From contig CALNCC010000176.1 in NCBI GenBank assembly GCA_937875275.1, forward strand, positions 1 to 13,103: a stretch of DNA of 13,103 nt, written 5' to 3'. This stretch comes from an uncultured Dysgonomonas sp. (GTDB lineage Bacteria; Bacteroidota; Bacteroidia; Bacteroidales; Dysgonomonadaceae). The notes under the pieces were generated by a model. It did no database searches. It saw nothing but the letters and a program-made list of their open reading frames with translations, and was not told the DNA's origin. Made by a program: the position numbers and the translations under genes. Positions 1-8,313 of the stretch are shown here, piece after piece. How positions within the stretch are numbered: the stretch's first letter is position 1; each line of letters opens with the position of its first letter.

Positions 1-1228
1 TGATCAGATCTTGCTGAATATTGAAGTCATTGACCGTCATTATTATATCTTGTTCAAGACTTAGCTCCTTCTGTTGAATGGAAATCTTTGTTACATTCAA
101 ATTGTTACGTGCCATATTGGCGCGCCCTTTCCTTACTCCCCAATCAACCAACGGGATCGTCAATCCGAGTCGAACAACATCCTGCTGCAAAGGCTTATAG
201 TAAGCATCCGAGAAATTATTTGCCACCTGATTGAATCCGATACTTGCCGAAACACTCGCATCAAAATTAGAACTTTTACGTGTTCTCTCCACTTCCCGTT
301 CAGCTTCGGTCAGTTCTTGTTTATAACCTAAAAAATCGGGATTGCTTTCTTTGGCATACGCCAATGCTTCATCTACCGAGATGGTAATGATTTTTGGTTT
401 ATCCGGCAAATTCAGTTTTATTTCGGTGTTTTTATCCATATTCAGATAAGACACAAAACTAAACATCGCTCTTTTCAGACTCATCTCACGGTTTTTAAGA
501 TTGTTGCGTGCATTTACGGTATTCAATCGCAGGGTAAGCAGGTCAGACTGCGATATAGACAGTATCTTCTGCCTTTCCTGCCCGATGTAATACAATGTGT
601 CTGAAGTAGCAACATTCTCGCGCTCCATCTCATACTGAACCTGTGCCATAGCTAAATTGAAGAAATAACTGATAACTGTTTCCGATATTTCTTCTTGAGA
701 GTATAAGAATTGTTTTTGTGCTTTCTGGTACTTCATTGGTTCAATTCTTTTCTCCCACTTAAAGCTGTTAAAGCCAAACAAAGACTGAGAATATCCAATT
801 CTGACGGGAACAGTATTGAATTGAGAATATGTGTTCTCTCCAAAACTGCGCATATATCCCAACTCCGAATCGACATAGAATGTTCCACCCGTGAGATCGA
901 AGTTCTGACTTACCGACAAATTGCCATACGTATACAGCGATTGTTGTTGTCTGTACACATCTATATTGTTTTCAGAGTCGTAACGCTTCACTATATCTCG
1001 GTTATACTCTATGGGCGTGGTTCGCAGGGTGAGCGAAGGCAACCGCCCCGCCTTGAAGGTTCTGTGTTCCCAGTAGCTGGACATATACATATTCTTGCTT
1101 CGGAATGCCTGTAAAGAACTGTCAGTCGCTATTTTTATACTTTTTGTGAGATCGAGGCTCAGCATCTGAGCCGATAGCGAAACAGTCAACAAAAACAACA
1201 AGCCTGCTAATATATTTCTCTTTATCAT
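1..1228 (-). CDS. TolC-family outer-membrane efflux channel, 3' end cut by window edge
   Basis: This is the outer-membrane exit duct of a tripartite efflux pump. The frame is open from an ATG at 1228 to the left edge, giving 409 codons without a stop. Residues 1-20 form a Sec signal peptide (basic MIKR, then a Leu/Val-rich core) with probable cleavage in SLSA-Q, so unlike its neighbours it is not a lipoprotein. TolC hallmarks are long polar helices at about 160-250 and 285-320, and a strand-and-turn block at about 353-372 containing IPLVDWGVRKGRA, the usual second-repeat beta-strand followed by helix. The stretch SLFGFNSFKWEKRIEP (149-164) is typical, from memory, of Bacteroidota TolC homologues. 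Comparable proteins are somewhat longer (about 450-500 aa), so the final helix and C-terminus are missing. It lies 14 nt after the RND permease stop, which implies co-transcription with it. The family call is secure; the substrate is unknown. Confidence 0.92.
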   Translation of the reverse strand, partial: MIKRNILAGLLFLLTVSLSAQMLSLDLTKSIKIATDSSLQAFRSKNMYMSSYWEHRTFKAGRLPSLTLRTTPIEYNRDIVKRYDSENNIDVYRQQQSLYTYGNLSVSQNFDLTGGTFYVDSELGYMRSFGENTYSQFNTVPVRIGYSQSLFGFNSFKWEKRIEPMKYQKAQKQFLYSQEEISETVISYFFNLAMAQVQYEMERENVATSDTLYYIGQERQKILSISQSDLLTLRLNTVNARNNLKNREMSLKRAMFSFVSYLNMDKNTEIKLNLPDKPKIITISVDEALAYAKESNPDFLGYKQELTEAEREVERTRKSSNFDASVSASIGFNQVANNFSDAYYKPLQQDVVRLGLTIPLVDWGVRKGRANMARNNLNVTKISIQQKELSLEQDIIMTVNDFNIQQDLI

Positions 1229-1242
1229 AGATTTGGGATAAT

Positions 1243-4200
1243 TTATTTTGTTCTTATTTTGTTCTCTTCTTTCCGATATATATACCAATATACCAATGGC
1301 ACTACAAAGAGACTGACCGGAGTACCTATCACCATACCGCCAATGGTGGCGATAGCTAAGGGTTTTTCGAGTTGCGACCCAAGGTCGTTGCTCATCAGCA
1401 GTGGAGCCATACAAACAATTGATGTCAAGCTGGTCATCAATATTGCTTTCAGTCGACGTCTGCCCGATTCGTGAATGGCTGCCATCAGTGGCATCCCCGA
1501 TCGTCGCAATTGGTTCATGATATCAACTTTGAGGATAGAGTCATTGATGATGATACCGCACGTAACCACAATACCTATTGCCGACATCAAATTGAGGGTA
1601 TGCCCTGTGATAATCAACAAACCTAAAGCTGCGGCTACATCTATCGGAATTTCTAAAAGGACGATAAGCGGTTGCCTGAAATCTTCGAATTGAGCAGCCA
1701 GAATGAAGTACATCAGCATAATGGAAACGAAAAGAATTATAATCATTTCACCAATCATCTTCTGATTAGAGAAGAAACTGCCGGAGAAATTCACTAACCA
1801 ATCTTTATTCTCCAGATTAGCCAAATGAACCTGATCTACAATATCTTCCACCTTGTCTGTCTCGAAAAAATAGAAGGGTACATATTCACCATCACCGCCC
1901 GAAACAATTGATTTGAAATCCTGGGTAGGCGAAACAGCCACGAATGTAGAAAGGGCAACTTTATTTTTTGTGCCATCCTCGTTCGATGAAATTTCAACTA
2001 ATGTATTGTTGATTATTTCATACACATTGGTCTCTTTATCGCCTAAAATTACCGGAAGATATTCTTGCTGCGACCGCAGGGTAGCAAATTTATTCTCTTT
2101 AAATGCCGTCCTCAACTCACGATAGATGGCATCATAAGAAACATTATAGAGTAATAATTTCTCCCTGTCGATATGCAGATTCAGCTGATTTTGGAATGAC
2201 GGACCAACAGGTTCTTCACCAGCTAATGTATGTAAACTTTTTTTTATAAAGTCAATAGTATCTTTTTCGTAGGTCTTGCCCCTCTCCCTCAATGCATATT
2301 CAACAACTAATTCGGCTTCTCCCGTAGTAAATATCTTTTCGAAGATTGTACCTACCGGAGAGAAAGAAATCAGTGCATTGGGATGATGTTCTTTAAAGTA
2401 AGTCTGCAAAACCTCTTTCAGAGGAGAAATGTCTTTGGCGGTCTTTGTCTTGATGTATATTTCCGATTCTGTTGCCGTCTTACTCTGATCTCTATTCAGC
2501 AAGAATTGTTGTTCTCCGATCAGACCCGAAACTTCGACGGCCTGATCTTTCAAAAACCGGAATAAATCGACACTTCGGTCATAGTTTTCCTTTACATGTA
2601 TATTCTCATTCCATTCTATCGAAAGCAACATTTCATTCTGATTGATATCCGGCATTTTCTCTTTGGGTATGATAAGGAATAGGTAGAAACAAACCGGAAA
2701 GACAAGAATCATTACTACGCACGTCAGCACCTTATGCGAGAATATCCATTCTATCCCTTTGTCGTATGCCCGATCGGCAAGAGAAAGTCGCTGTTTATCT
2801 GTGCTTATTTCTCCGTTTTTCTTCGTTTTTCTCCGTTGCAGGAATCGAGGTGTTTTTATTGAATAAATGATCTTATACAATACCGGTAAGAACGTGATAC
2901 CGGTAATATATGAAACAAGTAGACCGACAGTAACAGAAAAAGCCTGATCGAAAAAAATTGCTCCGGCTATTCCACTCATAAATATAAGAGGTACAAAAAC
3001 GGAGATTGTAGTTAATACCGAACTGAGCATTGGAGCAGTAACCTCCTTCGTGCCAACGACACAAGCATCATCAAGCGTAAGCCCGCGCCGCCTATATTGT
3101 CCTATATTGTCTGTTACAATGATTGAATTATCGATCATCATCCCCGACGCTAATATCAATCCCGTCAACGAAACCACATTGAGCGATATGTGGAAAAGGT
3201 AAAAAAACAAGAGGCTTATAATCAGTGAGACAAACAGGCTAAGCCCCATTATAAAAGAAGATTTGCCGTCTTTGAGGAAAAAGGCGGATACAAGGAATAC
3301 GAATATGAATGCAAGAAGCAGATTCTGCTGTAAGTTAGAGATCGTATAATCGAGTAGTTCTGTTTGATTTTGAGTTACACTAAATTCAATTTCAGGGTAC
3401 GCTTTCTGGAATTTTTCGACCTCTTTGTTCATCGCATCCTGCATATCGGTCATGTTCTCCTCCGATTGTTTTATAACCGAGAGTACAATAGCTCTTTTTC
3501 CGTTATAGATTGCCATTCCTTTTTCTTTCTCAGGGGCAATTTCCACTGTGGCAAGATCTTTCAATTGATAGATTCGATCATTCTTGCGAATATAGATATT
3601 TTTAATATCCTCGACAGTTCTCAATACAGATGTGAAACGTATCACATACTCCAGATACCCATCACGCACACGCATCGACCCTGGATCGATATTACTATTG
3701 TTCAATGCAGACTCTAAGTCGGACAGAGTGATGCCGCTTATATCAAGCATCATTTTATTGGGTGTGATAACCACCTGTTTCTTTACCGCTCCGGATACAT
3801 CTATCATCGCCACTTGCTCCAGCTGTTCGAAACGACGACGGATGACAGATTCAGCAAAATCACTTAGCTCGATAAACTTATTCACATCCGTGTCCTCGAA
3901 TGTGCTGTCGGAACGAAGCGTCAGGTCTAAATTGAATACGGGAATATCTGTCGCGCTCGCCTTGATTACTCTTGGGCGATCAACATCGCGCGGCAACGAA
4001 CCCATAGAAGCATCTATCTTCTCATTCACCTCTATAAATGCCAGATCGGTATTGGCTCCATATTCGAAACTCAACTGAATGACGGCACTTCCGTCCCGCG
4101 TCTCGCTCCGAATATCACGTAGTTTGTTTACCTGAAGTAAACTACTGCGTACAGGATTGACAACAGTATTTTCCAATTCACGGGCTGACATGTTCTGTCC

Positions 4201-4344
4201 TGATACCTGAACGGTTATTTCGGGAATGGCTATGTCGGGCAACAGAGACACCGGAATATTCATATAGGTAATGATACCCAATATAAAAAATGCCAGAAAA
4301 GCCATAAATACCGATATCGGCTTATTGATTAAGTGTTTGATCAT
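1243..4344 (-). CDS. RND efflux transporter permease (AcrB/HAE-like)
   Basis: This is the inner-membrane, proton-driven pump subunit that captures substrate from the periplasm or outer leaflet and passes it to a TolC channel. At 1033 aa it has the normal full length. The layout is the classic RND duplication: TM1 (about 9-28), a large periplasmic porter loop (about 30-335), TM2-TM6 (about 338-495), TM7 (about 539-560), a second periplasmic loop (about 562-860) and TM8-TM12 (about 864-1022). TM4 contains GMMIDNSIIV, with D405 and N406 where AcrB has two Asp residues. TM10 contains GIIINDSIL, with N934 at the aligned AcrB K940 position and D935 next to it. The N-terminal PVSLLPDI turn (31-38) is typical of the family. 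The ATG at 4344 lies just before the basic MIKH and TM1. It follows a propeller lipoprotein gene by 36 nt and precedes the TolC gene by 14 nt. Drug, lipid or peptide specificity cannot be inferred. Confidence 0.95.
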   Translation of the reverse strand: MIKHLINKPISVFMAFLAFFILGIITYMNIPVSLLPDIAIPEITVQVSGQNMSARELENTVVNPVRSSLLQVNKLRDIRSETRDGSAVIQLSFEYGANTDLAFIEVNEKIDASMGSLPRDVDRPRVIKASATDIPVFNLDLTLRSDSTFEDTDVNKFIELSDFAESVIRRRFEQLEQVAMIDVSGAVKKQVVITPNKMMLDISGITLSDLESALNNSNIDPGSMRVRDGYLEYVIRFTSVLRTVEDIKNIYIRKNDRIYQLKDLATVEIAPEKEKGMAIYNGKRAIVLSVIKQSEENMTDMQDAMNKEVEKFQKAYPEIEFSVTQNQTELLDYTISNLQQNLLLAFIFVFLVSAFFLKDGKSSFIMGLSLFVSLIISLLFFYLFHISLNVVSLTGLILASGMMIDNSIIVTDNIGQYRRRGLTLDDACVVGTKEVTAPMLSSVLTTISVFVPLIFMSGIAGAIFFDQAFSVTVGLLVSYITGITFLPVLYKIIYSIKTPRFLQRRKTKKNGEISTDKQRLSLADRAYDKGIEWIFSHKVLTCVVMILVFPVCFYLFLIIPKEKMPDINQNEMLLSIEWNENIHVKENYDRSVDLFRFLKDQAVEVSGLIGEQQFLLNRDQSKTATESEIYIKTKTAKDISPLKEVLQTYFKEHHPNALISFSPVGTIFEKIFTTGEAELVVEYALRERGKTYEKDTIDFIKKSLHTLAGEEPVGPSFQNQLNLHIDREKLLLYNVSYDAIYRELRTAFKENKFATLRSQQEYLPVILGDKETNVYEIINNTLVEISSNEDGTKNKVALSTFVAVSPTQDFKSIVSGGDGEYVPFYFFETDKVEDIVDQVHLANLENKDWLVNFSGSFFSNQKMIGEMIIILFVSIMLMYFILAAQFEDFRQPLIVLLEIPIDVAAALGLLIITGHTLNLMSAIGIVVTCGIIINDSILKVDIMNQLRRSGMPLMAAIHESGRRRLKAILMTSLTSIVCMAPLLMSNDLGSQLEKPLAIATIGGMVIGTPVSLFVVPLVYWYIYRKEENKIRTK

Positions 4345-4380
4345 AGAATTACTTATTTAGTCAGACAATACCTCATAGGC

Positions 4381-5529
4381 TTAGTCCTTTATATGATATT
4401 TGACAATAATAGGATTACAATCATCTTTCATAGTCTTGAGATTCTCTTTTGACTCAGAAGTTAGAAGAGGGCTCATCACATATTTTACAGATTCGAGGTC
4501 AACGATAGTGTAATAATAATTATCATCGACGAACATAGGTACGGAAAGCATCTCTCGCTTATTTTCTGCAAAGTCATTAATTATCGTAGATTCCTCGTGA
4601 TTATTTTTATCACACTTTATTATGTATAACTTATTATTGTAATATCCTGATATAAATGAATATTTATTATTCTCGCTTTTATTCACGATAAACATATAAT
4701 TTCGATTATTAGATTCTATATAATTCTGATAATAGAGCATATCTTGTCCTTTTTCTATATTTGCTATATTAAACGTTTTTTCGAGGAAACCATATTCTAT
4801 CTTTTTTTCTATTGTATAGTTATCTAAGTCCAGTTTATACAAATCATTGTTAGGATATTGGTGCGTTAGGTAAGTCTGACCATTCAATGAATAAAAAGGG
4901 GATTCTTGGACTATCGGAAGATGTTCGGACAACTCATTTACAGGTAATGCCTCACCAAGTATTGAATCCCTCGTTGTAGAATAAAATACGATCGTTTTAT
5001 TTCGCCTTTTACTATAGAATACATATAAATCGTCTTTCAAATACTTGAATTTACTAAAAGGAAGTAACTCACTTGCCAATTTGATATTTTCAACAAACTC
5101 AAAATCTTTCGTGTAGACTTTTATTTTGTATGCAAAAGCATCTAACATATGGATATTTCCATTGTCTGTATCTATGTCAAAATCGACTAAACTTATATAT
5201 TCTTCGGGGCCTTGTCCATGTATACTTTTTGTGGAAGATATAAAGCGTCCATCAGTATTAAATGCAAAAATAGTATGTTGACCTCTATCCAAAATATAAT
5301 AATTACCCTGATATATCATTATTTTATCAATTGCTTTTATCAATGAAGTTTCAGAATCTTCAAGTGATACAAATTCTAATGAATCGAACCATGTATGTAT
5401 CGATTCATTAGGCAGATTATCTACATTTATATTTACTTGCTTATAATCAACCGAATAATCCTTTGCTAAATCACAGCTAAAACAATAGGTTAACAAAAGG
5501 ATGAAAATGATCTTGTAGCTTAATTTCAC
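4381..5529 (-). CDS. 6-bladed beta-propeller lipoprotein (PEEY type), GTG start
   Basis: A predicted lipoprotein of 382 aa with a propeller-like body; biochemical role unknown. The signal peptide is followed by acylation most likely at C19 (CFS-C); C16 is a less likely alternative. Family marks are VSLEDSETSLI (54-64), a degenerate form of the LETT motif seen in its paralogues; FNTDGRF just before the loop; GQGPEEY at 105-111; and the ending DCNPIIVKYHIKD (370-382). Between these lie repeated strand and D/G-turn units such as 118-150, as expected of NHL/TolB-like blades. The start codon is GTG: the preceding gene's TAA is in the same frame five codons upstream, no ATG lies between, and the signal peptide begins at once. 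The coding sequence is notably AT-rich compared with the permease. It lies 12 nt after the upstream propeller gene and 36 nt before the RND permease. The family resembles Pfam PF17170 from memory, not searched. Confidence 0.85.
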   Translation of the reverse strand: MKLSYKIIFILLLTYCFSCDLAKDYSVDYKQVNINVDNLPNESIHTWFDSLEFVSLEDSETSLIKAIDKIMIYQGNYYILDRGQHTIFAFNTDGRFISSTKSIHGQGPEEYISLVDFDIDTDNGNIHMLDAFAYKIKVYTKDFEFVENIKLASELLPFSKFKYLKDDLYVFYSKRRNKTIVFYSTTRDSILGEALPVNELSEHLPIVQESPFYSLNGQTYLTHQYPNNDLYKLDLDNYTIEKKIEYGFLEKTFNIANIEKGQDMLYYQNYIESNNRNYMFIVNKSENNKYSFISGYYNNKLYIIKCDKNNHEESTIINDFAENKREMLSVPMFVDDNYYYTIVDLESVKYVMSPLLTSESKENLKTMKDDCNPIIVKYHIKD

Positions 5530-5541
5530 TTTTTGTTCTAT

Positions 5542-6633
5542 TTATTTCAGTTCCAGTTTTAATATGACGGGATTAGTATCTTCAGGTAGCGACGGAATGA
5601 TGTTTATGGCATCATCCGCATCTATAACGCAATACATTGTGTTGTTAGATACAAATTTTGGCCATATATAAAACTCATATCCGTTAATTTCATATGGAAT
5701 TCCACTTATCTGGTTATTCTCATCTACTATATTGCGAAACAAAAGTTCCGGAGTCTTTATATTCCATACATCCTGAAACATTGCATTTTGATAAAAATAT
5801 GTCAGAAAATAGTAATCGCCCAATATATATCCATATTCTCCGGATATATATTTGTGTCCATCTCTATTCCGTTTCATCACATTTATTGCAACTTCGGTAG
5901 GAATTTTATATTTTCCCTTTGATAATATGAGATACGGTTTTGGTGAAGAATCTATTACATACAATGTATCTTCGAGCATTGGCTTGAAATAAGCTTTCTC
6001 TCCATAGTATCCGAAATCATCAAAAGGGAATAAGTCCATATCCTTGTAAACAGATTCGTCTATTGCCAAGAACTGTTGGCGTAAATTCAAGTTTTTATCA
6101 TACACCCCAATCCGAGTACTCTGCCCCGAAAGAGGAGGATAAGCGACAAGATAGGTCGAATCGTCTAACAATGAGAAACCGCCAATAATATCATTTTTTA
6201 CTGAAGATATGAAGTTCCCTTTAAAATCATAGGCAACAAGATTTCGTTTTATATTATCGTACAATAAGATCGTTTTATTTCTATTATCAATCTCAACATC
6301 AATCATCGATTGGTATTCCTCCGGACCTTGTCCTTTTCTATCAATGCGACTTTCCAAGGCACCATTCTCTGCATTAAACACATACACCACCCGATCGCTT
6401 TCGACAAATAATTTATTATCATCTATGCCTATAAGGCTGACATATGATAGAAGAAGGGAATCGTTTGTCTCTAAGGGAATAAGCTTTTCTTGCTCAACAT
6501 ATTTTTTTATATCTATCTCCTGACGACCATTATTTATCGCATTATCTAACCGCAAAGTGATTATTGCATCACTCTGCTTTTCGCATGATAGAAGAAATAT
6601 AGAAGTAATCAAAAAGAACAATCTTGTTTTCAT
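5542..6633 (-). CDS. 6-bladed beta-propeller lipoprotein (PEEY type)
   Basis: A 363-aa predicted lipoprotein, the shortest full-length member of the array. Residues 1-16 are a signal sequence ending in a good lipobox, LLS-C17. Family motifs are IPLETNDSLLL (52-62), the turn FNAENGAL preceding the loop, GQGPEEY (101-107), an IDVEIDNRNK blade edge directly after it (111-120), and the C-terminal DTNPVILKLELK (352-363). Repeating beta-strand units with D-x-K/N-G-type turns (for example YDFKGNFISSV) support a propeller fold. The ATG at 6633 leads straight into the basic MKTR n-region. It is followed after 12 nt by its paralogue, whose GTG start is in the same frame as this stop, so translational coupling is plausible. 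The gap upstream is 86 nt with no clear promoter. Function is unknown; binding of a ligand or partner protein in the periplasm or at the cell surface is inferred from the fold only. Confidence 0.87.
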   Translation of the reverse strand: MKTRLFFLITSIFLLSCEKQSDAIITLRLDNAINNGRQEIDIKKYVEQEKLIPLETNDSLLLSYVSLIGIDDNKLFVESDRVVYVFNAENGALESRIDRKGQGPEEYQSMIDVEIDNRNKTILLYDNIKRNLVAYDFKGNFISSVKNDIIGGFSLLDDSTYLVAYPPLSGQSTRIGVYDKNLNLRQQFLAIDESVYKDMDLFPFDDFGYYGEKAYFKPMLEDTLYVIDSSPKPYLILSKGKYKIPTEVAINVMKRNRDGHKYISGEYGYILGDYYFLTYFYQNAMFQDVWNIKTPELLFRNIVDENNQISGIPYEINGYEFYIWPKFVSNNTMYCVIDADDAINIIPSLPEDTNPVILKLELK

Positions 6634-6719
6634 AATAAAATTATAAATTTAGTTCTCGCACATCGAATACGTAGCTATTACACTCTTGTTACTAAAAGAA
6701 ACATCTATCAACACATCTC

Positions 6720-7868
6720 TTACTTTAATTTATAAAGCACTAAAACTGGATTCGAATCCTCTGCCACGACCTTATTATCAGGCATCATATCATTGAGTCG
6801 TCCTATCAAATTAGGAGGTAATATATCTGGTATTATTTGATAAATTAGTTTACCATCTGAGATTCCAACTATATTAGGTATCGGGCTAATTGTTATCTCA
6901 TCTGAATGCTTTATATCATATTGACAAACGGTACAATCTCCGGTCTTAGTGGATATGTATACCTGATACTCATTAAAGGTTGCTTTATTTGTTTCGTGTC
7001 GGTAGAAAGAGAAGAATAAATGCTCTCCGTATGCATACAAATTATGTATCTGCCCGAGGTAACTATTAGTAATCATCTTCTCGTCCAACTCTTCGGTTTT
7101 ATCATAATTATAGGGTGCTTTCTGATCGCCAAAATCAATATCAATGTATGGATTCAATTTACCCTCTTCTATTTTATATATAATATCATCATAACAATAA
7201 TGAAAAAAAACATCTTCTGTTTTTTCGTTCGTTTCAAAATTGTTTGTCATCAACAAAGTCAAATCGGCTTGATTAGAGAAATAGCCGAAATCTATTTGAT
7301 CAGTCGAAGATGATGGAAGATGGATAAGGTAATATCTTTCCTCATTTTGATAAGAATTCACGCCCCATATTCCATTCTCTGTTGGATAAAAAGAATATAA
7401 ATAGTAAGGTAAAGTTTTACAATCAATATACTCACCCGATAAGTTAAACGTTAGAATACGACGAGACTTATTGTCCAATATTTGTATAAGATTCTCAGAG
7501 GTAACGTATACATCCATTATTTCCTTGTATTCTTCGGGAGCCCCACCTTGTTTGCCTATTCGATGTTTATATTTACCTTTTTCATTAAATAATAATACAT
7601 TATGCCCTTTATGATCCCACACAAGAATAAGGGAATCTATAATAAAAACCTTTTTTATTTGTCCTATAATAGATTCCGTTGATGTCTCTAAAGGAATAAC
7701 TGTCGAAAATTCGGCAAAATCGGCAATGTTTAGTTGAGAAATATTGTTGACATCCAACTTGAATGTCGGGCAATCTAAAGGTCGTATCTCTTTCGAAATA
7801 TCAGTACAGCCACATAGTAAAGCAATACTTAATGTAGTTATCCAATATAAAGTTCTTTTTGTTTTCAT
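6720..7868 (-). CDS. 6-bladed beta-propeller lipoprotein (divergent APEEY loop)
   Basis: A 382-aa predicted lipoprotein. The signal peptide MKTKRTLYWITTLSIALLCG ends in a standard lipobox, LCG-C21. Family marks are IPLETSTESIIG (58-69), FNEKGKY before the loop, GGAPEEY at 108-114 and the ending DSNPVLVLYKLK (371-382). The loop is the most divergent of the six: the usual Q-G-P is replaced by G-A-P. Blade-like segments such as FNLSGEYIDCK match the propeller pattern of its paralogues. The ATG at 7868 begins the basic n-region. It follows the 90-aa truncated lipoprotein gene after 103 nt and precedes the next propeller gene by 86 nt. These wider gaps could hold a weak internal promoter, but I see no good Bacteroidota -7/-33 pair. 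The ligand and partner are unknown. Confidence 0.86.
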   Translation of the reverse strand: MKTKRTLYWITTLSIALLCGCTDISKEIRPLDCPTFKLDVNNISQLNIADFAEFSTVIPLETSTESIIGQIKKVFIIDSLILVWDHKGHNVLLFNEKGKYKHRIGKQGGAPEEYKEIMDVYVTSENLIQILDNKSRRILTFNLSGEYIDCKTLPYYLYSFYPTENGIWGVNSYQNEERYYLIHLPSSSTDQIDFGYFSNQADLTLLMTNNFETNEKTEDVFFHYCYDDIIYKIEEGKLNPYIDIDFGDQKAPYNYDKTEELDEKMITNSYLGQIHNLYAYGEHLFFSFYRHETNKATFNEYQVYISTKTGDCTVCQYDIKHSDEITISPIPNIVGISDGKLIYQIIPDILPPNLIGRLNDMMPDNKVVAEDSNPVLVLYKLK

Positions 7869-7971
7869 ATTTTTTGTTTATTTTTTGAACATAAGTGACT
7901 GGAATAAACCTCACTACAATTAAAATCCGGTATATTAAATAGATGATCCGTATAGCATTTTATCAGGTGAG

Positions 7972-8244
7972 TCAAAATTTGTTCGAATATGCCATATCCT
8001 TGATATTATATCTGTAAATTATTTCATTATTGTCAATTCCATATAAAACATTCTCCTCTTCACTGATGAAGATTGTAACCAATTGTTCTTTCAGTTCAAG
8101 TTTACAGAGAGGATTCCCATTCCAATCGACAACAAATATTTCTGACGAAACATTATCAGACATCAAGCGTTCCCCTATTTGTGTTTGAGAAGAACACGAA
8201 GCCATCAGATAAAGTAGGAATAATATAAATACTGTTTTTTTCAT
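7972..8244 (-). CDS. Short lipoprotein, probable internally deleted beta-propeller protein
   Basis: A 90-aa frame between the RND adaptor gene and a full-length propeller gene. Residues 1-16 are a signal peptide with lipobox MAS-C17. After a linker of about 15 residues comes one blade-like unit at about 33-81: a strand (EIFVVDW), an N-G turn, a strand with KLELKEQLVTIFI, an acidic turn, VLYGI, and IIYRYNI. This resembles the last blade of TolB-like/BF3164-type Bacteroidota lipoproteins, which normally exceed 300 aa (recalled, not searched). The simplest reading is an in-frame loss of some 250 residues, leaving the secretion signal joined to the C-terminal blade. It lacks the LET motif, the GPGE/PEEY loop and the NP ending of its neighbours, so its parent was not a copy of any of the six. 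It could be expressed as a small lipoprotein or be a decaying relic. A single blade is unlikely to close into a propeller alone. Confidence 0.68.
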   Translation of the reverse strand: MKKTVFILFLLYLMASCSSQTQIGERLMSDNVSSEIFVVDWNGNPLCKLELKEQLVTIFISEEENVLYGIDNNEIIYRYNIKDMAYSNKF

Positions 8245-8275
8245 ATTTTATACAATTGAATTTAGGAAATGCAAG

Positions 8276-8300
8276 GAATAATGAAGCCTCCTCATTATTC
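8276..8300 (-). other. Intergenic hairpin between adaptor and short lipoprotein genes
   Basis: A perfect 9-bp inverted repeat: GAATAATGA at 8276-8284 and TCATTATTC at 8292-8300, with a 7-nt loop. In the minus-strand transcript it begins 13 nt after the adaptor stop codon, and the loop reads GGAGGCT. The stem is mostly A-U and no U-run follows, so it is not a convincing intrinsic terminator. It may instead be an mRNA-stability or processing element between cistrons, or chance in AT-rich DNA. Confidence 0.4.
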
Positions 8301-8313
8301 TACTTATAGTAGT

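Noticed and set aside
710..1114. Plus-strand open frame of 134 codons opposite the TolC gene.
   Set aside because: It lies wholly antisense to a confidently identified gene, has no domain-like pattern and no plausible leader; it is a shadow frame.
3632..4078. Plus-strand open frame of 148 codons opposite the RND permease gene.
   Set aside because: Antisense to the conserved porter-domain coding region, with a Ser/Thr/Ile-rich sequence typical of a reverse-frame shadow.
7869..7971. Possible small secreted leader peptide (NVEALA or double-glycine type) hidden in the spacer between the 90-aa gene and the next propeller gene.
   Set aside because: No minus-strand frame with a start, hydrophobic segment and such a motif fits. 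The other spacers were equally empty.
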